From: Streptomyces griseoluteus
GTDB lineage: Bacteria > Actinomycetota > Actinomycetes > Streptomycetales > Streptomycetaceae
DNA length: 64,000 nt
Assembly (NCBI RefSeq): GCF_004784465.1
Contig: NZ_SRRU01000011.1
Coordinates: forward strand, 213,339 to 277,338
Reading direction: 5' to 3'
A model generated the notes under the pieces. It worked only from the letters and a program-made list of their open reading frames with translations, was not told the origin of the DNA and searched no databases. Shown piece by piece: positions 34,049 to 42,049 of the stretch. Each line of letters begins with the position of its first letter. Within the stretch, counting starts at the first letter, position 1. The translations under genes and the position numbers were made by a program.

Positions 34049-34303
34049 ATGGACAAGGGGCGGGAGTCGCGGTGGGAGAAGGACGCGATGACGGTGGAGA
34101 TCGGCTTCGCCGTGGTCACCGCCGGCGTCCTTGCCGCGGTGGTCTTCGCCGTGGCTCTGGCCGTCACTCATCTCTTCGGCCTCTCAGGTTCGGCGTCCAG
34201 AGGCGTGCTGATGGGAGGAGTCTCGGGTGGAGCGGCGGCCGGACTGTGGCGTCTGATACATGTCCTGTACCGCTTCGACGTGGAGCGCCGTAAAGGCCGC
34301 TGA
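34049..34303 (+). CDS. Small two-helix membrane protein
   Basis: This 84-residue protein has a charged start (MDKGRESRWEKDAM), one long hydrophobic helix (IGFAVVTAGVLAAVVFAVAL) and a second, weaker Gly-rich segment (RGVLMGGVSGGAAAGL), ending in basic residues (RFDVERRKGR). An internal ATG at 34088 could be the true start. There is no known domain. The Shine-Dalgarno sequence is poor, so its reality is moderately likely only. Confidence 0.5.
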   Translation: MDKGRESRWEKDAMTVEIGFAVVTAGVLAAVVFAVALAVTHLFGLSGSASRGVLMGGVSGGAAAGLWRLIHVLYRFDVERRKGR

Positions 34304-34436
34304 CGCCGAGGTGCTCCCAGAGAGGTACCTCGGGTTTGTTCACCCTCAGGCCGGACACCCGCCCGTTGAGCCCCTGGGGGAAGAAGGGATGTGGACCGCA
34401 TCCACCTCTTGGGGCGGGAGTATGGAGGTGTCGTCT

Positions 34437-34796
34437 ATGACCGCCGAGAACATCTGGAGCTACGGCCCGACCGCTGGGCACACGCCGGACGCGGATCTGA
34501 GCGGGTACAAGGTCGAGGCGCTCGACGGGCACATCGGCAAGGTGGACAAGCACTCGAACGACGTGGGGGAGCAGTACATCGTCGTGGACACGGGGGTGTG
34601 GATCTTCGGCAAGGAGGTCCTGCTGCCGGCCGGGACGATCACCGGGATCGACCACGAGGAGCGGACGCTGCACGTGGCGCGGACCAAGGAGCAGATCAAG
34701 GACGCGCCCGAGTTCGACAAGGACAAGCATCTGGGCGACCCGGCGTACCGGGACCAGATCAGCGGCCACTACGGCGGGCACGGCTCGGGGCACTGA
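34437..34796 (+). CDS. PRC-barrel domain protein
   Basis: This 119-residue protein starts at the ATG at 34437 behind GGAGG. A PRC-barrel domain spans about residues 18-95: LSGYKVEALDGHIGKVDKHS, QYIVVDTGVWIFGKEVLLP, and ITGIDHEERTLHVARTKEQI. A His/Gly-rich tail (HYGGHGSGH) may bind metal or RNA. PRC-barrel proteins act in RNA processing, photosynthetic assembly or stress; Streptomyces has many small ones with unknown roles. A strong hairpin follows its stop. Confidence 0.85.
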   Translation: MTAENIWSYGPTAGHTPDADLSGYKVEALDGHIGKVDKHSNDVGEQYIVVDTGVWIFGKEVLLPAGTITGIDHEERTLHVARTKEQIKDAPEFDKDKHLGDPAYRDQISGHYGGHGSGH

Positions 34797-34823
34797 GCGG
34801 GGCTTTCGCGGGGAGGCGCAGGA

Positions 34824-34864
34824 GCAGGGCCCGGCGGTCCGGGGGAGCGACCGCCGGGCCCTGC
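34824..34864 (+). terminator. Fifteen-base-pair hairpin terminator
   Basis: Perfect arms GCAGGGCCCGGCGGT and ACCGCCGGGCCCTGC with an 11-base loop follow the PRC-barrel gene. The hairpin insulates it from the operator and promoter region of the tatA-like operon that begins 30 bp later. Confidence 0.8.
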
Positions 34865-34884
34865 TGCCGTTCCCGGCGGGGCTC

Positions 34885-34911
34885 TGTAGGAGACTTCTAC
34901 AGCAATGTAGA
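34885..34911 (+). promoter_or_regulatory. BlaI-type operator upstream of tatA-like/blaI/M56 operon
   Basis: TCTACA-GCAA-TGTAGA (34896-34911) is a perfect inverted repeat of the TACA/TGTA class bound by BlaI/MecI/CopY repressors. A further TGTAG half-site lies at 34885-34889, facing the CTACA of the first arm. It is 63 bp upstream of the tatA-like start and two genes before a blaI-type gene, so autoregulation is likely. The same arms recur at 38083. Confidence 0.65.
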
Positions 34912-34974
34912 CAATGATGGTGGGCGGGACCGGCCGGTCCCGCCCACCACCCCCGCTGGGAGGAACCGCCCCCG

Positions 34975-35181
34975 ATGTTCGGCCTGAGTGAAGTCGCCCT
35001 GCTCCTCATCGTGTTGATCGTCCTTCTCGGCGTACGGAAGCTGCCCGGACTCGTCCGCTCGGCCGGCCAGGCCACCCGCATCTTCAAGAGCGAGGCCCGC
35101 GCCCTGCGTACCCAGGACGCCCCGCCCGCCACGGGCCCCGTCATCGAGGGCACCGTCCTGCCCCGCGACGAACGGAGCTGA
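34975..35181 (+). CDS. TatA/E-like twin-arginine translocase subunit
   Basis: This 68-residue protein has the TatA layout: a short start (MFGLSEVA), a transmembrane helix (LLLIVLIVLLGV), the hinge RKLPGL, an amphipathic helix (VRSAGQATRIFKSEARALR) and a short polar tail. The conserved FG pair just before the hinge is replaced by LGVRKLP, as in several actinobacterial TatA paralogues. It would oligomerise to form the Tat export pore. It is separate from tatC, which is not in the window, and is the first gene of a likely operon with blaI and M56 genes. GGGAGG precedes the ATG. Confidence 0.85.
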   Translation: MFGLSEVALLLIVLIVLLGVRKLPGLVRSAGQATRIFKSEARALRTQDAPPATGPVIEGTVLPRDERS

Positions 35182-35235
35182 GCCGGCCCGAGCGCGGCCT
35201 ACGATCCACCCACGGCGGAAGGGAAAGGAGGGGGC

Positions 35236-35622
35236 GTGAACGACCAGCGGCGTACCCGGCGACGGGGACAGGGCGAGCTGGAGGGGCTGGTGCTCTCCGC
35301 CCTGCGCGAGGCCCGCATGCCCGCGTCCGCCGGGTGGGTGCAGGAACGCCTCGGCGGCGACCTCGCCTACACCACCGTCATCACCATCCTCACCCGCCTC
35401 CTGGCCAAGGGCGCCGTCACCCGCGAACGCGCCGGCCGCTCCTTCGTATGGACCCCGGTCTCCGACCAGGCCGGCCTCGCCGCGCACCGGATGCGCAAGG
35501 TGCTGGACGGCGAGAGCGACCGCGAGGCGGTGCTGTCCCGCTTCGTCACCTCCCTCGAACCGGACGACGAACGGCTCCTGCGGCACCTGCTGGGCGAGTC
35601 GGGCCCGGACGGAGAAGGCTGA
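35236..35622 (+). CDS. BlaI/MecI/CopY-family transcriptional repressor
   Basis: This 128-residue winged-helix protein has a basic start (NDQRRTRRRGQGELEGLVL), the HTH core ASAGWVQERLGGDLAYTTVITILTRL, the wing GAVTRERAGRSFVWTPV, and a C-terminal dimerisation/cleavage helix region (MRKVLDGESDREAVLSRFV). The start is a GTG with AAAGGAGG upstream. It stands seven bases before the M56 peptidase gene. BlaI-type proteins bind TACA-N4-TGTA palindromes and are released by proteolysis after an M56 peptidase senses cell-wall stress. Confidence 0.9.
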   Translation: MNDQRRTRRRGQGELEGLVLSALREARMPASAGWVQERLGGDLAYTTVITILTRLLAKGAVTRERAGRSFVWTPVSDQAGLAAHRMRKVLDGESDREAVLSRFVTSLEPDDERLLRHLLGESGPDGEG

Positions 35623-35629
35623 GAGACCG

Positions 35630-36556
35630 ATGGGCGTGTTCGTCCTGCTGCCGCTGGTGCTCCCCCTGACGGCATGGCCGGTCGCCCGGCTGGCCGAACA
35701 ACGGCTGCACCCCCGCGCCGCGACGTGGCTGCTCACCGTCACCGCCTGCGCGCTGGCCCTGTGCAGCACACTCTGCCTGACCCTGCTCATGGTGGTCGGC
35801 ACCGCCCAACTCCCCGGCAACCCCCTGCCGGACGCCTGGTCGGACGACGAGGTGCGCGACGCCGTCCCGTACGACGAGGTCGCGGGCCAGGCCGCGATTC
35901 CCGCCCTGCTCGCCGTGCTCGCGGGCTGCTCGCGCGTGCTCTGGCGGCATCTACGGGTACGGCGGCGCGCCGAGCGGAGCCTCGCGGGTCTGCCCCGGCG
36001 TACGGTCGCCGTGCTGTCCGACCCGGAGCCCTATGCGTACGCCCTGCCCGGCCGGGACCGGGGGCGGGTGGTGGTGTCGACCGGCATGCTGATCCGGCTG
36101 GCCGCACGCGAGCGCCGGGCGCTGTTCGCGCACGAGAAGGCGCATCTCGCGGGCGGCCACCACCGGTTCCTGCTGCTGGTCCAACTGGCCGCGCGAGCCA
36201 ATCCGTTTCTGCGTCCACTGCGTACCGCCGTTTCGTACACCGTGGAGCGGTGGGCCGACGAGGAGGCGGCCGGGGTGGTGCGCAGCCGGCAGACGGTGGC
36301 CCGCGCCATCGGCAAGGCGGCGCTGGTCTCGCGGCCGCACCCCGTCCTGGCCGGGTTCGCGGCGCCGGGACCCGTACCGCGCCGGGTCGCCGCGCTGTTG
36401 GGGCCCGCACCCGCCGTACACGTCTGGCCCTCGCTGTTCACCGCCGTGGGAGTGGCTGCCTGGACTGCCGCGGCCGGGACGATGATCTCGGCGCTGTCCT
36501 CGGCCACTTCGGCGGTGACGCTCTTCCTCGTGCTGAAGGCGGCCACCCCGCTGTAG
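35630..36556 (+). CDS. M56-family (BlaR1/MecR1-like) membrane metallopeptidase
   Basis: This 308-residue integral membrane zinc protease has hydrophobic helices near 1-20, 32-55, 88-105 and 270-305. The zinc motif HEKAH (His168-His172) follows a helix with AARERRALFA, and the third ligand region is ERWADEEAA. VLSDPEPYAYALPGRDRGRVVVSTGML is typical of M56/M48 peptidases. No extracellular penicillin-binding domain is fused, so the sensed signal is unknown. Seven bases separate it from the blaI-type gene; together they form a repressor/protease switch. Confidence 0.9.
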   Translation: MGVFVLLPLVLPLTAWPVARLAEQRLHPRAATWLLTVTACALALCSTLCLTLLMVVGTAQLPGNPLPDAWSDDEVRDAVPYDEVAGQAAIPALLAVLAGCSRVLWRHLRVRRRAERSLAGLPRRTVAVLSDPEPYAYALPGRDRGRVVVSTGMLIRLAARERRALFAHEKAHLAGGHHRFLLLVQLAARANPFLRPLRTAVSYTVERWADEEAAGVVRSRQTVARAIGKAALVSRPHPVLAGFAAPGPVPRRVAALLGPAPAVHVWPSLFTAVGVAAWTAAAGTMISALSSATSAVTLFLVLKAATPL

Positions 36557-36586
36557 CGGTGGCCGCCCCCGAGCCTCGGACGTGTA

Positions 36587-37042
36587 TCAGAGGTCGAACT
36601 CGTGCGGCGGCAGGTCGAGGGCGAAGCACGCCTCGCGGACCACCGCCTGCTCGTCCTTGTCGAAGTCGCCGTCCGCGCCGCCGATCACGATGCCGATCTG
36701 GATGACGGCACGCGCCTCGGCGGGCTTCTTCTTCGCCTTGGCGATCTCCTGGAGGACGCTGACCTTGCCGAAGTCGTAGTCGGCGGTCAGCTTGCCGAGG
36801 TTGTCCTCGAACCGGCGCTGGAGGTCCATCGCGTCGAAGTTCTGCAACACCTCGTTGCCGGCGATGAGCTGGGCGACCCGGCGCCGCTCGGACGGGTCCA
36901 CCGTGCCGTCGGCCGCCGCCACCAGCGCGCACATCGCCATCGACGCGTCACGGAAGGCGCCGCTCTTGAGGTCGTTCTTCCGCGCCACCAACTGCGTCTG
37001 CATGGTGGCGGCGGATTCCTTGATGCGGTCCCACAGGGCCAT
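36587..37042 (-). CDS. TerB-family tellurite-resistance-like protein
   Basis: This 151-residue protein matches the TerB helical fold: MALWDRIKESAATMQTQLVA, FRDASMAMCALVAAADGTVD and PSERRRVAQLIAGNE, then VIQIGIVIGGADGDFDKDEQ. Acidic motifs AADGTVD and GADGDFD are the paired metal-binding loops. TerB proteins are linked to the ter stress systems, and Streptomyces has several stand-alone copies. The ATG at 37042 follows GGAG. It is convergent with the M56 gene and upstream genes are on the other strand. Confidence 0.87.
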   Translation of the reverse strand: MALWDRIKESAATMQTQLVARKNDLKSGAFRDASMAMCALVAAADGTVDPSERRRVAQLIAGNEVLQNFDAMDLQRRFEDNLGKLTADYDFGKVSVLQEIAKAKKKPAEARAVIQIGIVIGGADGDFDKDEQAVVREACFALDLPPHEFDL

Positions 37043-37119
37043 GAGCACTCCAGATCTCGAATCAGAAGGAGCCGCGCCGCTGCCCGGCTCCCAAGTGTCC
37101 CTCGGAGGGAAGGGGTTCC

Positions 37120-38061
37120 TCAGTCCTCTTCTTCGTCGTCCTCGAAGAAGTCGCCCACCTCGTCCACGACTTCGGCCGCGACCATGCCGCCGACCACACC
37201 GACGGCCAGCCCGGCCGCGCCCGCCGCGACGGTGGAGCCCATTCCCGTGCCGGGGCGTGAACCGTGGTGCGGCCCGGCGTACACCGCTGCCGTACGGCTC
37301 TCCAGCAACTGCCGGAACCAGCCGTCGACCAGCGTGTTCCAGTCCACGCCGGTCACGTCGTGCGAGACGGTGAACCGGCCGAGCGCGTCATGCCCGCCGC
37401 CCAGGAAACCGCCCCGCTTGTCGGCCTCCACCACGACCTCCATGCCACCGGGGTGGGCGAGGAAGGTCAGCTCGAACTCGCTTGCCCCGTAGGCGTACTG
37501 CGGAGCCGGGGTCAGTTCGATCTCCTGGTAGAAGGGGAGTTGCTGACCCGTACCACCGATGCGGCCGTACTCCAGGTCGGCCGACCGGAAGCCGAAGCCC
37601 AGTTGGCCCAGCGCCTCCAGGACGGCCTCCTGGACCGGCAGCGGACGTACGGCCAGTGGGTCCAGGTCGCCCTTGTCCCGCGCTCCCGTGACCGCCAGTT
37701 CGGTCCGTACGCCCAGCGCGATGCCGAGCGGCTGCCCGTACAGCTCGGTGACCGGGGTCTCCCACGGCAGCGGAACGTCGAACCGCACCGCGCGCTGCTC
37801 GCCCTCGTTGAGGCGGAACCCGCCGCCCACGGTGAACCGTTCGAAGACGACCGAGCCCTCGCTCTCGCCGTCCTCGTGCTCGGCCTCCACCCGGGCGACC
37901 AGTTCCAGCGTGATGTGGTCGACGTCGACCGTGGCGGAACCGCCCGCGAGGCGGACCTCTCCCGACAGCGTGCCGCCGGGCAGCACGGCACCGGGGTCCA
38001 GGACGGTGTCCACCGTGGGCCCTCCCACACCGAGCGAGCCGAGCAGCCTCTTGAACACCAT
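37120..38061 (-). CDS. Sporulation-control protein Spo0M family
   Basis: This 313-residue protein has the arrestin-like Spo0M domain: MVFKRLLGSLGVGGPTVDTV, PGGTLSGEVRLAGGSATVDVDHITLELV, FRLNEGEQRAVRFDVPLPWETPVT and a later LEYGRIGGTGQQLPFYQEIEL. A C-terminal part holds a Gly/Ala-rich hydrophobic stretch (STVAAGAAGLAVGVVGGMVAA) and an acidic tail (FFEDDEEED). Spo0M in Bacillus modulates sporulation; Streptomyces homologues are poorly studied. GGGAG precedes the ATG. A perfect 9+4+9 inverted repeat lies 22 bp upstream and matches the operator of the blaI operon. Confidence 0.88.
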   Translation of the reverse strand: MVFKRLLGSLGVGGPTVDTVLDPGAVLPGGTLSGEVRLAGGSATVDVDHITLELVARVEAEHEDGESEGSVVFERFTVGGGFRLNEGEQRAVRFDVPLPWETPVTELYGQPLGIALGVRTELAVTGARDKGDLDPLAVRPLPVQEAVLEALGQLGFGFRSADLEYGRIGGTGQQLPFYQEIELTPAPQYAYGASEFELTFLAHPGGMEVVVEADKRGGFLGGGHDALGRFTVSHDVTGVDWNTLVDGWFRQLLESRTAAVYAGPHHGSRPGTGMGSTVAAGAAGLAVGVVGGMVAAEVVDEVGDFFEDDEEED

Positions 38062-38428
38062 GCGGCGTCCACTCCCTTTCCTGCTTCTACAAGTCTGTAG
38101 AAGCATAAGCGGGGTCGAGGCTCCGGTCCACCAACGAGCCGGGGCGGCACTGACGTTCCAGCGGCCCGGGGGTGCCCGGTCCGGCTCGGCCTCGTCAACG
38201 ACCCCGACGCCACCGAGGGCCTCCTCGATCTGTACGCCTCCGACCTTGCCGCGTAGGCCGTAACTCGCTTACAGCACAACAGAGTTGAGGCACGACTCTG
38301 GTCGCCCCGCAGCCCCTGGGCTACCGTCGGTAACACCTGCCGACGGCGATCGTCAGCACCTCCTCCCTGCCTCGGCAGCCTTCGTTCGTCACCCCGCACC
38401 GCCGGTACTCCTTTGACGAAAGGCAGCC
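38062..38428. other. 367-bp divergent region between spo0M and flavoprotein genes
   Basis: It contains the BlaI-type inverted repeat at 38083-38104 and a TACCG-T-CGGTA palindrome at 38322-38332, about 97 bp before the flavoprotein start. A frame ending at 38256 (NDPDATEGLLDLYASDLAA) looks protein-like but has no supportable start. No other feature was seen. Confidence 0.45.
38083..38104 (-). promoter_or_regulatory. BlaI-type operator upstream of spo0M
   Basis: GCTTCTACA-AGTC-TGTAGAAGC is a perfect inverted repeat with nine-base arms and a four-base spacer. The inner TCTACA/TGTAGA is identical to the arms at 34896-34911, with the same spacing. It sits between -22 and -43 relative to the spo0M start codon, where a bound repressor would block transcription or elongation. 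Confidence 0.65.
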
Positions 38429-40216
38429 ATGGACCACCCCATCGCTCCCGCAGGGATCACCCGTCGCCGCGCCCTCACCGTCACCGGTGGGATGCTCGCC
38501 GGGGCAGCACTGGCCGGCCATGCCTTCCCGGCCTTCGCCGGGGAGTCGCAGGACGCGGACGCCATCGTCGTCGGGCACGGCCTCGCGGGGCTGGTCGCCA
38601 CGGCCGAACTGGCCGCCGCCGGACGGAAGGTGCTGCTGCTGGACCAGGAACCGGAGGCGAGTCTCGGCGGGCAGGCGTTCTGGTCGTTCGGCGGGCTGTT
38701 CTTCGTCAACTCCGAGGAGCAGCGGCTGATGGGCGTCAAGGACACCCACGACCTCGCCTGGCAGGACTGGCTGGGCAGCGCCGGGTTCGACCGGGGCGTG
38801 GCCGATCCGGCGGGCCAGGACCACTGGGCGTACAAGTGGGCCGAGGCGTACGTCGACTTCGCGTCCGGGGAGAAGCGGTCCTGGCTCGCCGGGCTGGGTG
38901 TGCAGTGGTTCCCGATCGTCGGCTGGGCCGAGCGCGGCGGGGGCCTCGCGGACGGGCACGGCAACTCGGTACCGCGCTTCCATGTGACCTGGGGCACCGG
39001 TCCGGCGGTGGTCGAGCCGTTCGAGAAGAAGGTGCGGGCGGCGGTGGCGGCCGGGAAGGCCGGCTTCAGATTCCGGCACCGCGTCGACGGCATCGTCACC
39101 ACGGGCGGCGCCGTGACCGGCGTACGCGGTGCCGTCCTCGAACCCAGCAGTGCGGCCCGCGGCAAGCCCAGCTCCCGTACCGTGATCGGCGAGTTCGAGC
39201 TGCGCGCGCCGGTCGTGGTCGTCACCTCCGGCGGCATCGGCGCCAACCACGACCTCGTACGCCAGAACTGGCCCGCGCGGCTCGGTACACCGCCCAGGAC
39301 CATGGTCACCGGCGTGCCCGCGCATGTGGACGGGCGCATGCTCGCCATCACCGAGCGGGCGGGCGGCCGCATCGTCAACCCCGACCGGATGTGGCACTAC
39401 ACCGAGGGCCTGCGCAACTACGACCCGATCTGGCCCGGTCATGGCATCCGCATCCTGCCCGGACCGTCCTCCATGTGGTTCGACGCCACAGGCAAGCGGT
39501 TCGGCACCCCCGACATCCCCGGTTACGACACCCTGCACACCCTCGGCTCGATCACCGCGTCCGGCCACGACTACTCATGGTTCGTGACCACACAGAAGAT
39601 CATTGCCAAGGAGTTCGCGCTCTCCGGCTCGGAGCAGAACCCGGACCTCACCAACAAGAACGTCTGGCAGCTCCTCTCCCGCATCTGGCAGACGCCCGAG
39701 CCGATCGAGAAGTTCAAGAAGAACGGCGCCGACTTCGTGGTCGCCACCACACTGTCCGAGCTGGTGGCCGGGATGAACAAACTGACCGGCGACAACCTGA
39801 TCGACCTGGCCCGGCTGAAGGCGCAGATCGAGGCGCGCGACCGGGAGATGGACAACCCGTACACCAAGGACGTGCAGGTCATGGGCATTCGCAACGCCCT
39901 CTCCTACATCGGGGACTCGCTCAGCCGGACCGCGCCCGCGCACAAGATCCTCGATCCGTCGGCCGGCCCGCTGATCGCCGTACGGCTCAACGTGCTCACC
40001 CGCAAGACCCTCGGCGGGCTCCAGACCGACCTCTCCGGGCGCGTGCTCGGCGCCTCCGGGGAACCGGTGCCGGGGCTGTACGCGGCCGGGGAGGTCGCGG
40101 GCTTCGGTGGCGGAGGAGTGCACGGCTACCGCTCGCTGGAGGGCACCTTCCTCGGCGGCTGCCTCTTCTCCGGACGCCAGGCGGGCCGGGCGGCGGCCGC
40201 GGCGACGGCGACCTGA
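38429..40216 (+). CDS. Tat-exported FAD-binding dehydrogenase (ketosteroid-dehydrogenase/fumarate-reductase type)
   Basis: This 595-residue flavoprotein begins with a Tat signal (ITRRRALTVTGGMLAGAALA, cleavage near residue 36, PAFA). The FAD site follows: AIVVGHGLAGLVATAELAAAG, VLLLDQEPE and LGGQAFWSFGGL. The substrate domain includes VVVVTSGGIGANHDLV, and the C-terminal FAD cap has GLYAAGEVAGFGGGGVHGYRSLEGTFLGGCLFSGRQAG. This matches the FAD-dependent oxidoreductase-2 group, often annotated as 3-ketosteroid dehydrogenase or BVU_3063-like. The substrate is uncertain. A TatA-like gene lies 3 kb away, but Tat genes serve the whole cell. Confidence 0.87.
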   Translation: MDHPIAPAGITRRRALTVTGGMLAGAALAGHAFPAFAGESQDADAIVVGHGLAGLVATAELAAAGRKVLLLDQEPEASLGGQAFWSFGGLFFVNSEEQRLMGVKDTHDLAWQDWLGSAGFDRGVADPAGQDHWAYKWAEAYVDFASGEKRSWLAGLGVQWFPIVGWAERGGGLADGHGNSVPRFHVTWGTGPAVVEPFEKKVRAAVAAGKAGFRFRHRVDGIVTTGGAVTGVRGAVLEPSSAARGKPSSRTVIGEFELRAPVVVVTSGGIGANHDLVRQNWPARLGTPPRTMVTGVPAHVDGRMLAITERAGGRIVNPDRMWHYTEGLRNYDPIWPGHGIRILPGPSSMWFDATGKRFGTPDIPGYDTLHTLGSITASGHDYSWFVTTQKIIAKEFALSGSEQNPDLTNKNVWQLLSRIWQTPEPIEKFKKNGADFVVATTLSELVAGMNKLTGDNLIDLARLKAQIEARDREMDNPYTKDVQVMGIRNALSYIGDSLSRTAPAHKILDPSAGPLIAVRLNVLTRKTLGGLQTDLSGRVLGASGEPVPGLYAAGEVAGFGGGGVHGYRSLEGTFLGGCLFSGRQAGRAAAAATAT

Positions 40217-40492
40217 GAGAGGGCCGAGGCGGGCCTGAGGCGGACTGCGGGGGTCACCGGAATGGGCGAACATCTGTCGGTATCAAGCCCCCATAAGCGC
40301 GGTTTTTGCGTGATCGCATGGACGGGACGGGACAAGAAGCGGCGATTTGGCGACGACTCGGGGCATCCCCGACCATTGGGTCTGGCCCGGTGCTCCGGGA
40401 AGGCCGTTCACCTGGCCTTTTCTCGTGAGCCAGGTCACCGCCCGTCCCCCCTCTGTGCCGGTCACGGCCAGTTCCGCGAGAGGTAACCCCCC

Positions 40493-41887
40493 ATGCAGGT
40501 CACCGGGACCGCCACGACGCAGGCCGCGACGGGTCCCCTCGGCGCCCCGGCCGAGGAACCGGGCGGCAGCGCGACCAAGCACGCCCGCCGCTTCGGGCTG
40601 CCCGTGGCGACCGCCCTGGTCATGGGCAACATCATCGGCGGAGGCATCTTCCTGCTCCCCGCCTCCGTCGCCCCCTACGGCACGGTCAGCCTGGTCGCCC
40701 TCGGCGTCCTCACCGTCGGCGCCATCACGCTCGCCCTGGTCTTCGGCCGGCTCGCCCAGCGCGACCCGCGCACCGGCGGCCCGTACGTCTACGCCCGCGA
40801 GGCGTTCGGTGACTTCGCCGGGTTCCTCGCGGCCTGGGCCTACTGGATCACCACCTGGGTGTCCAACGCGGCGCTCGCCGTCGCCGCCGTGGGCTACCTC
40901 GACGTATTGATCCCGGTCAGCCACCACCGCTGGACCGCGTGCCTCGCGGCCCTGGTCATCCAGTGGCTCCCGGCCCTCGCCAACTTCGCGGGCACCCGCT
41001 GGGTGGGCGCCGTGCAGCTCGTCTCCACGGTGCTGAAGTTCGTACCGCTGCTGCTCGTGGCGGTCGGCGGGCTGTTCTTCTTCGACCCGCACAAGATGGG
41101 CCCGTTCAACGCGGGCGGGGGCAGCCCGATCGGCGCGATCTCCGCGTCCGCCGCGCTGCTGCTGTACTCCTACCTCGGCGTGGAGTCCGCCGCCGTCAGC
41201 GCGGGCGAGGTCCGCGACGCCCGTCGCAACGTCGGCCGGGCCACCGTGATCGGCACCGCCGGCGCCGCGCTCGTCTACCTGCTCGGCACCGTCTCCGTCT
41301 TCGGCACCGTCGCCCACAACAGCCTGGTCAAGTCGACCGCGCCCTTCTCCGACGCCGTGAACGCCATGTTCGGCGGCACCTGGGGCGGCTGGGCCGTGGC
41401 GCTGGCCGCGCTGGTCTCGATGACCGGCTGCCTCAACGGCTGGACCCTGCTCAGCGCCCAGACCCCGTACGCCGCCGCGCGCGACGGGCTCTTCCCGGCC
41501 GCCTTCACCCGGCGCCGGCGCGGGGTGCCGACCGTGGGCGTCGGTGTGACGGTCGTCCTCTCCTCGCTGCTGACCGTCTACAACTTCATGGCGGGCTCGG
41601 CACACGTCTTCGAGGTCCTGGTGCTGGTCACCACCTTCACCGCGACCGTGCCGTACCTGCTGGCCACGGCCGCGCAGCTCCACCACCTCGCCTCCGGCCG
41701 CCGCGACGAGGTCGACGGCCGCAGGCTGGTGCGCGACGCGGTGATCGCCGCCGTCGCCGCGGGCTTCTCCATCTGGCTGGTCGCGGGCGCGGGATACGCG
41801 GCGGTCTACCAGGGCGTGCTGTTCCTGTTCGTCGGCATCCTGGTCTACGCCGTGATGGCCGGACGGCGGCGCCGCGCCGAAGGCTGA
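40493..41887 (+). CDS. APC-family amino acid/polyamine permease
   Basis: This 464-residue protein has about 12 hydrophobic helices. The APC signature is GLPVATALVMGNIIGGGIFLLP in TM1 (split here as GNIIGGGIFLLP), with YAREAFGDFAGFLAAWAYWI in TM3 and SYLGVESAAVSAGEV in TM6. These are typical of AdiC-like arginine/agmatine or putrescine/ornithine antiporters. A 35-residue N-terminal tail is cytosolic. The substrate cannot be fixed by eye. A GC-rich hairpin follows at 41902. Confidence 0.87.
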   Translation: MQVTGTATTQAATGPLGAPAEEPGGSATKHARRFGLPVATALVMGNIIGGGIFLLPASVAPYGTVSLVALGVLTVGAITLALVFGRLAQRDPRTGGPYVYAREAFGDFAGFLAAWAYWITTWVSNAALAVAAVGYLDVLIPVSHHRWTACLAALVIQWLPALANFAGTRWVGAVQLVSTVLKFVPLLLVAVGGLFFFDPHKMGPFNAGGGSPIGAISASAALLLYSYLGVESAAVSAGEVRDARRNVGRATVIGTAGAALVYLLGTVSVFGTVAHNSLVKSTAPFSDAVNAMFGGTWGGWAVALAALVSMTGCLNGWTLLSAQTPYAAARDGLFPAAFTRRRRGVPTVGVGVTVVLSSLLTVYNFMAGSAHVFEVLVLVTTFTATVPYLLATAAQLHHLASGRRDEVDGRRLVRDAVIAAVAAGFSIWLVAGAGYAAVYQGVLFLFVGILVYAVMAGRRRRAEG

Positions 41888-41901
41888 TCCACTCCCCCCG
41901 A

Positions 41902-41933
41902 GCCCGGCGGCCTCCCCCCAGGGGCCGCCGGGC
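41902..41933 (+). terminator. Hairpin terminator after the APC permease
   Basis: Arms GCCCGGCGGCC and GGCCGCCGGGC are perfectly complementary, with a ten-base loop rich in C, 15 bp after the permease stop. Confidence 0.75.
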
Positions 41934-42049
41934 TTCGGCGTCCCCGCCACACGCACAAGCGGAACACCTCCTACCGCTGGTGCCGGTGATCTTCGGCTGC
42001 GTACGGTGGCCCACCGATGACCGGTCTCACGGGCAGGAGTGATCAGACG

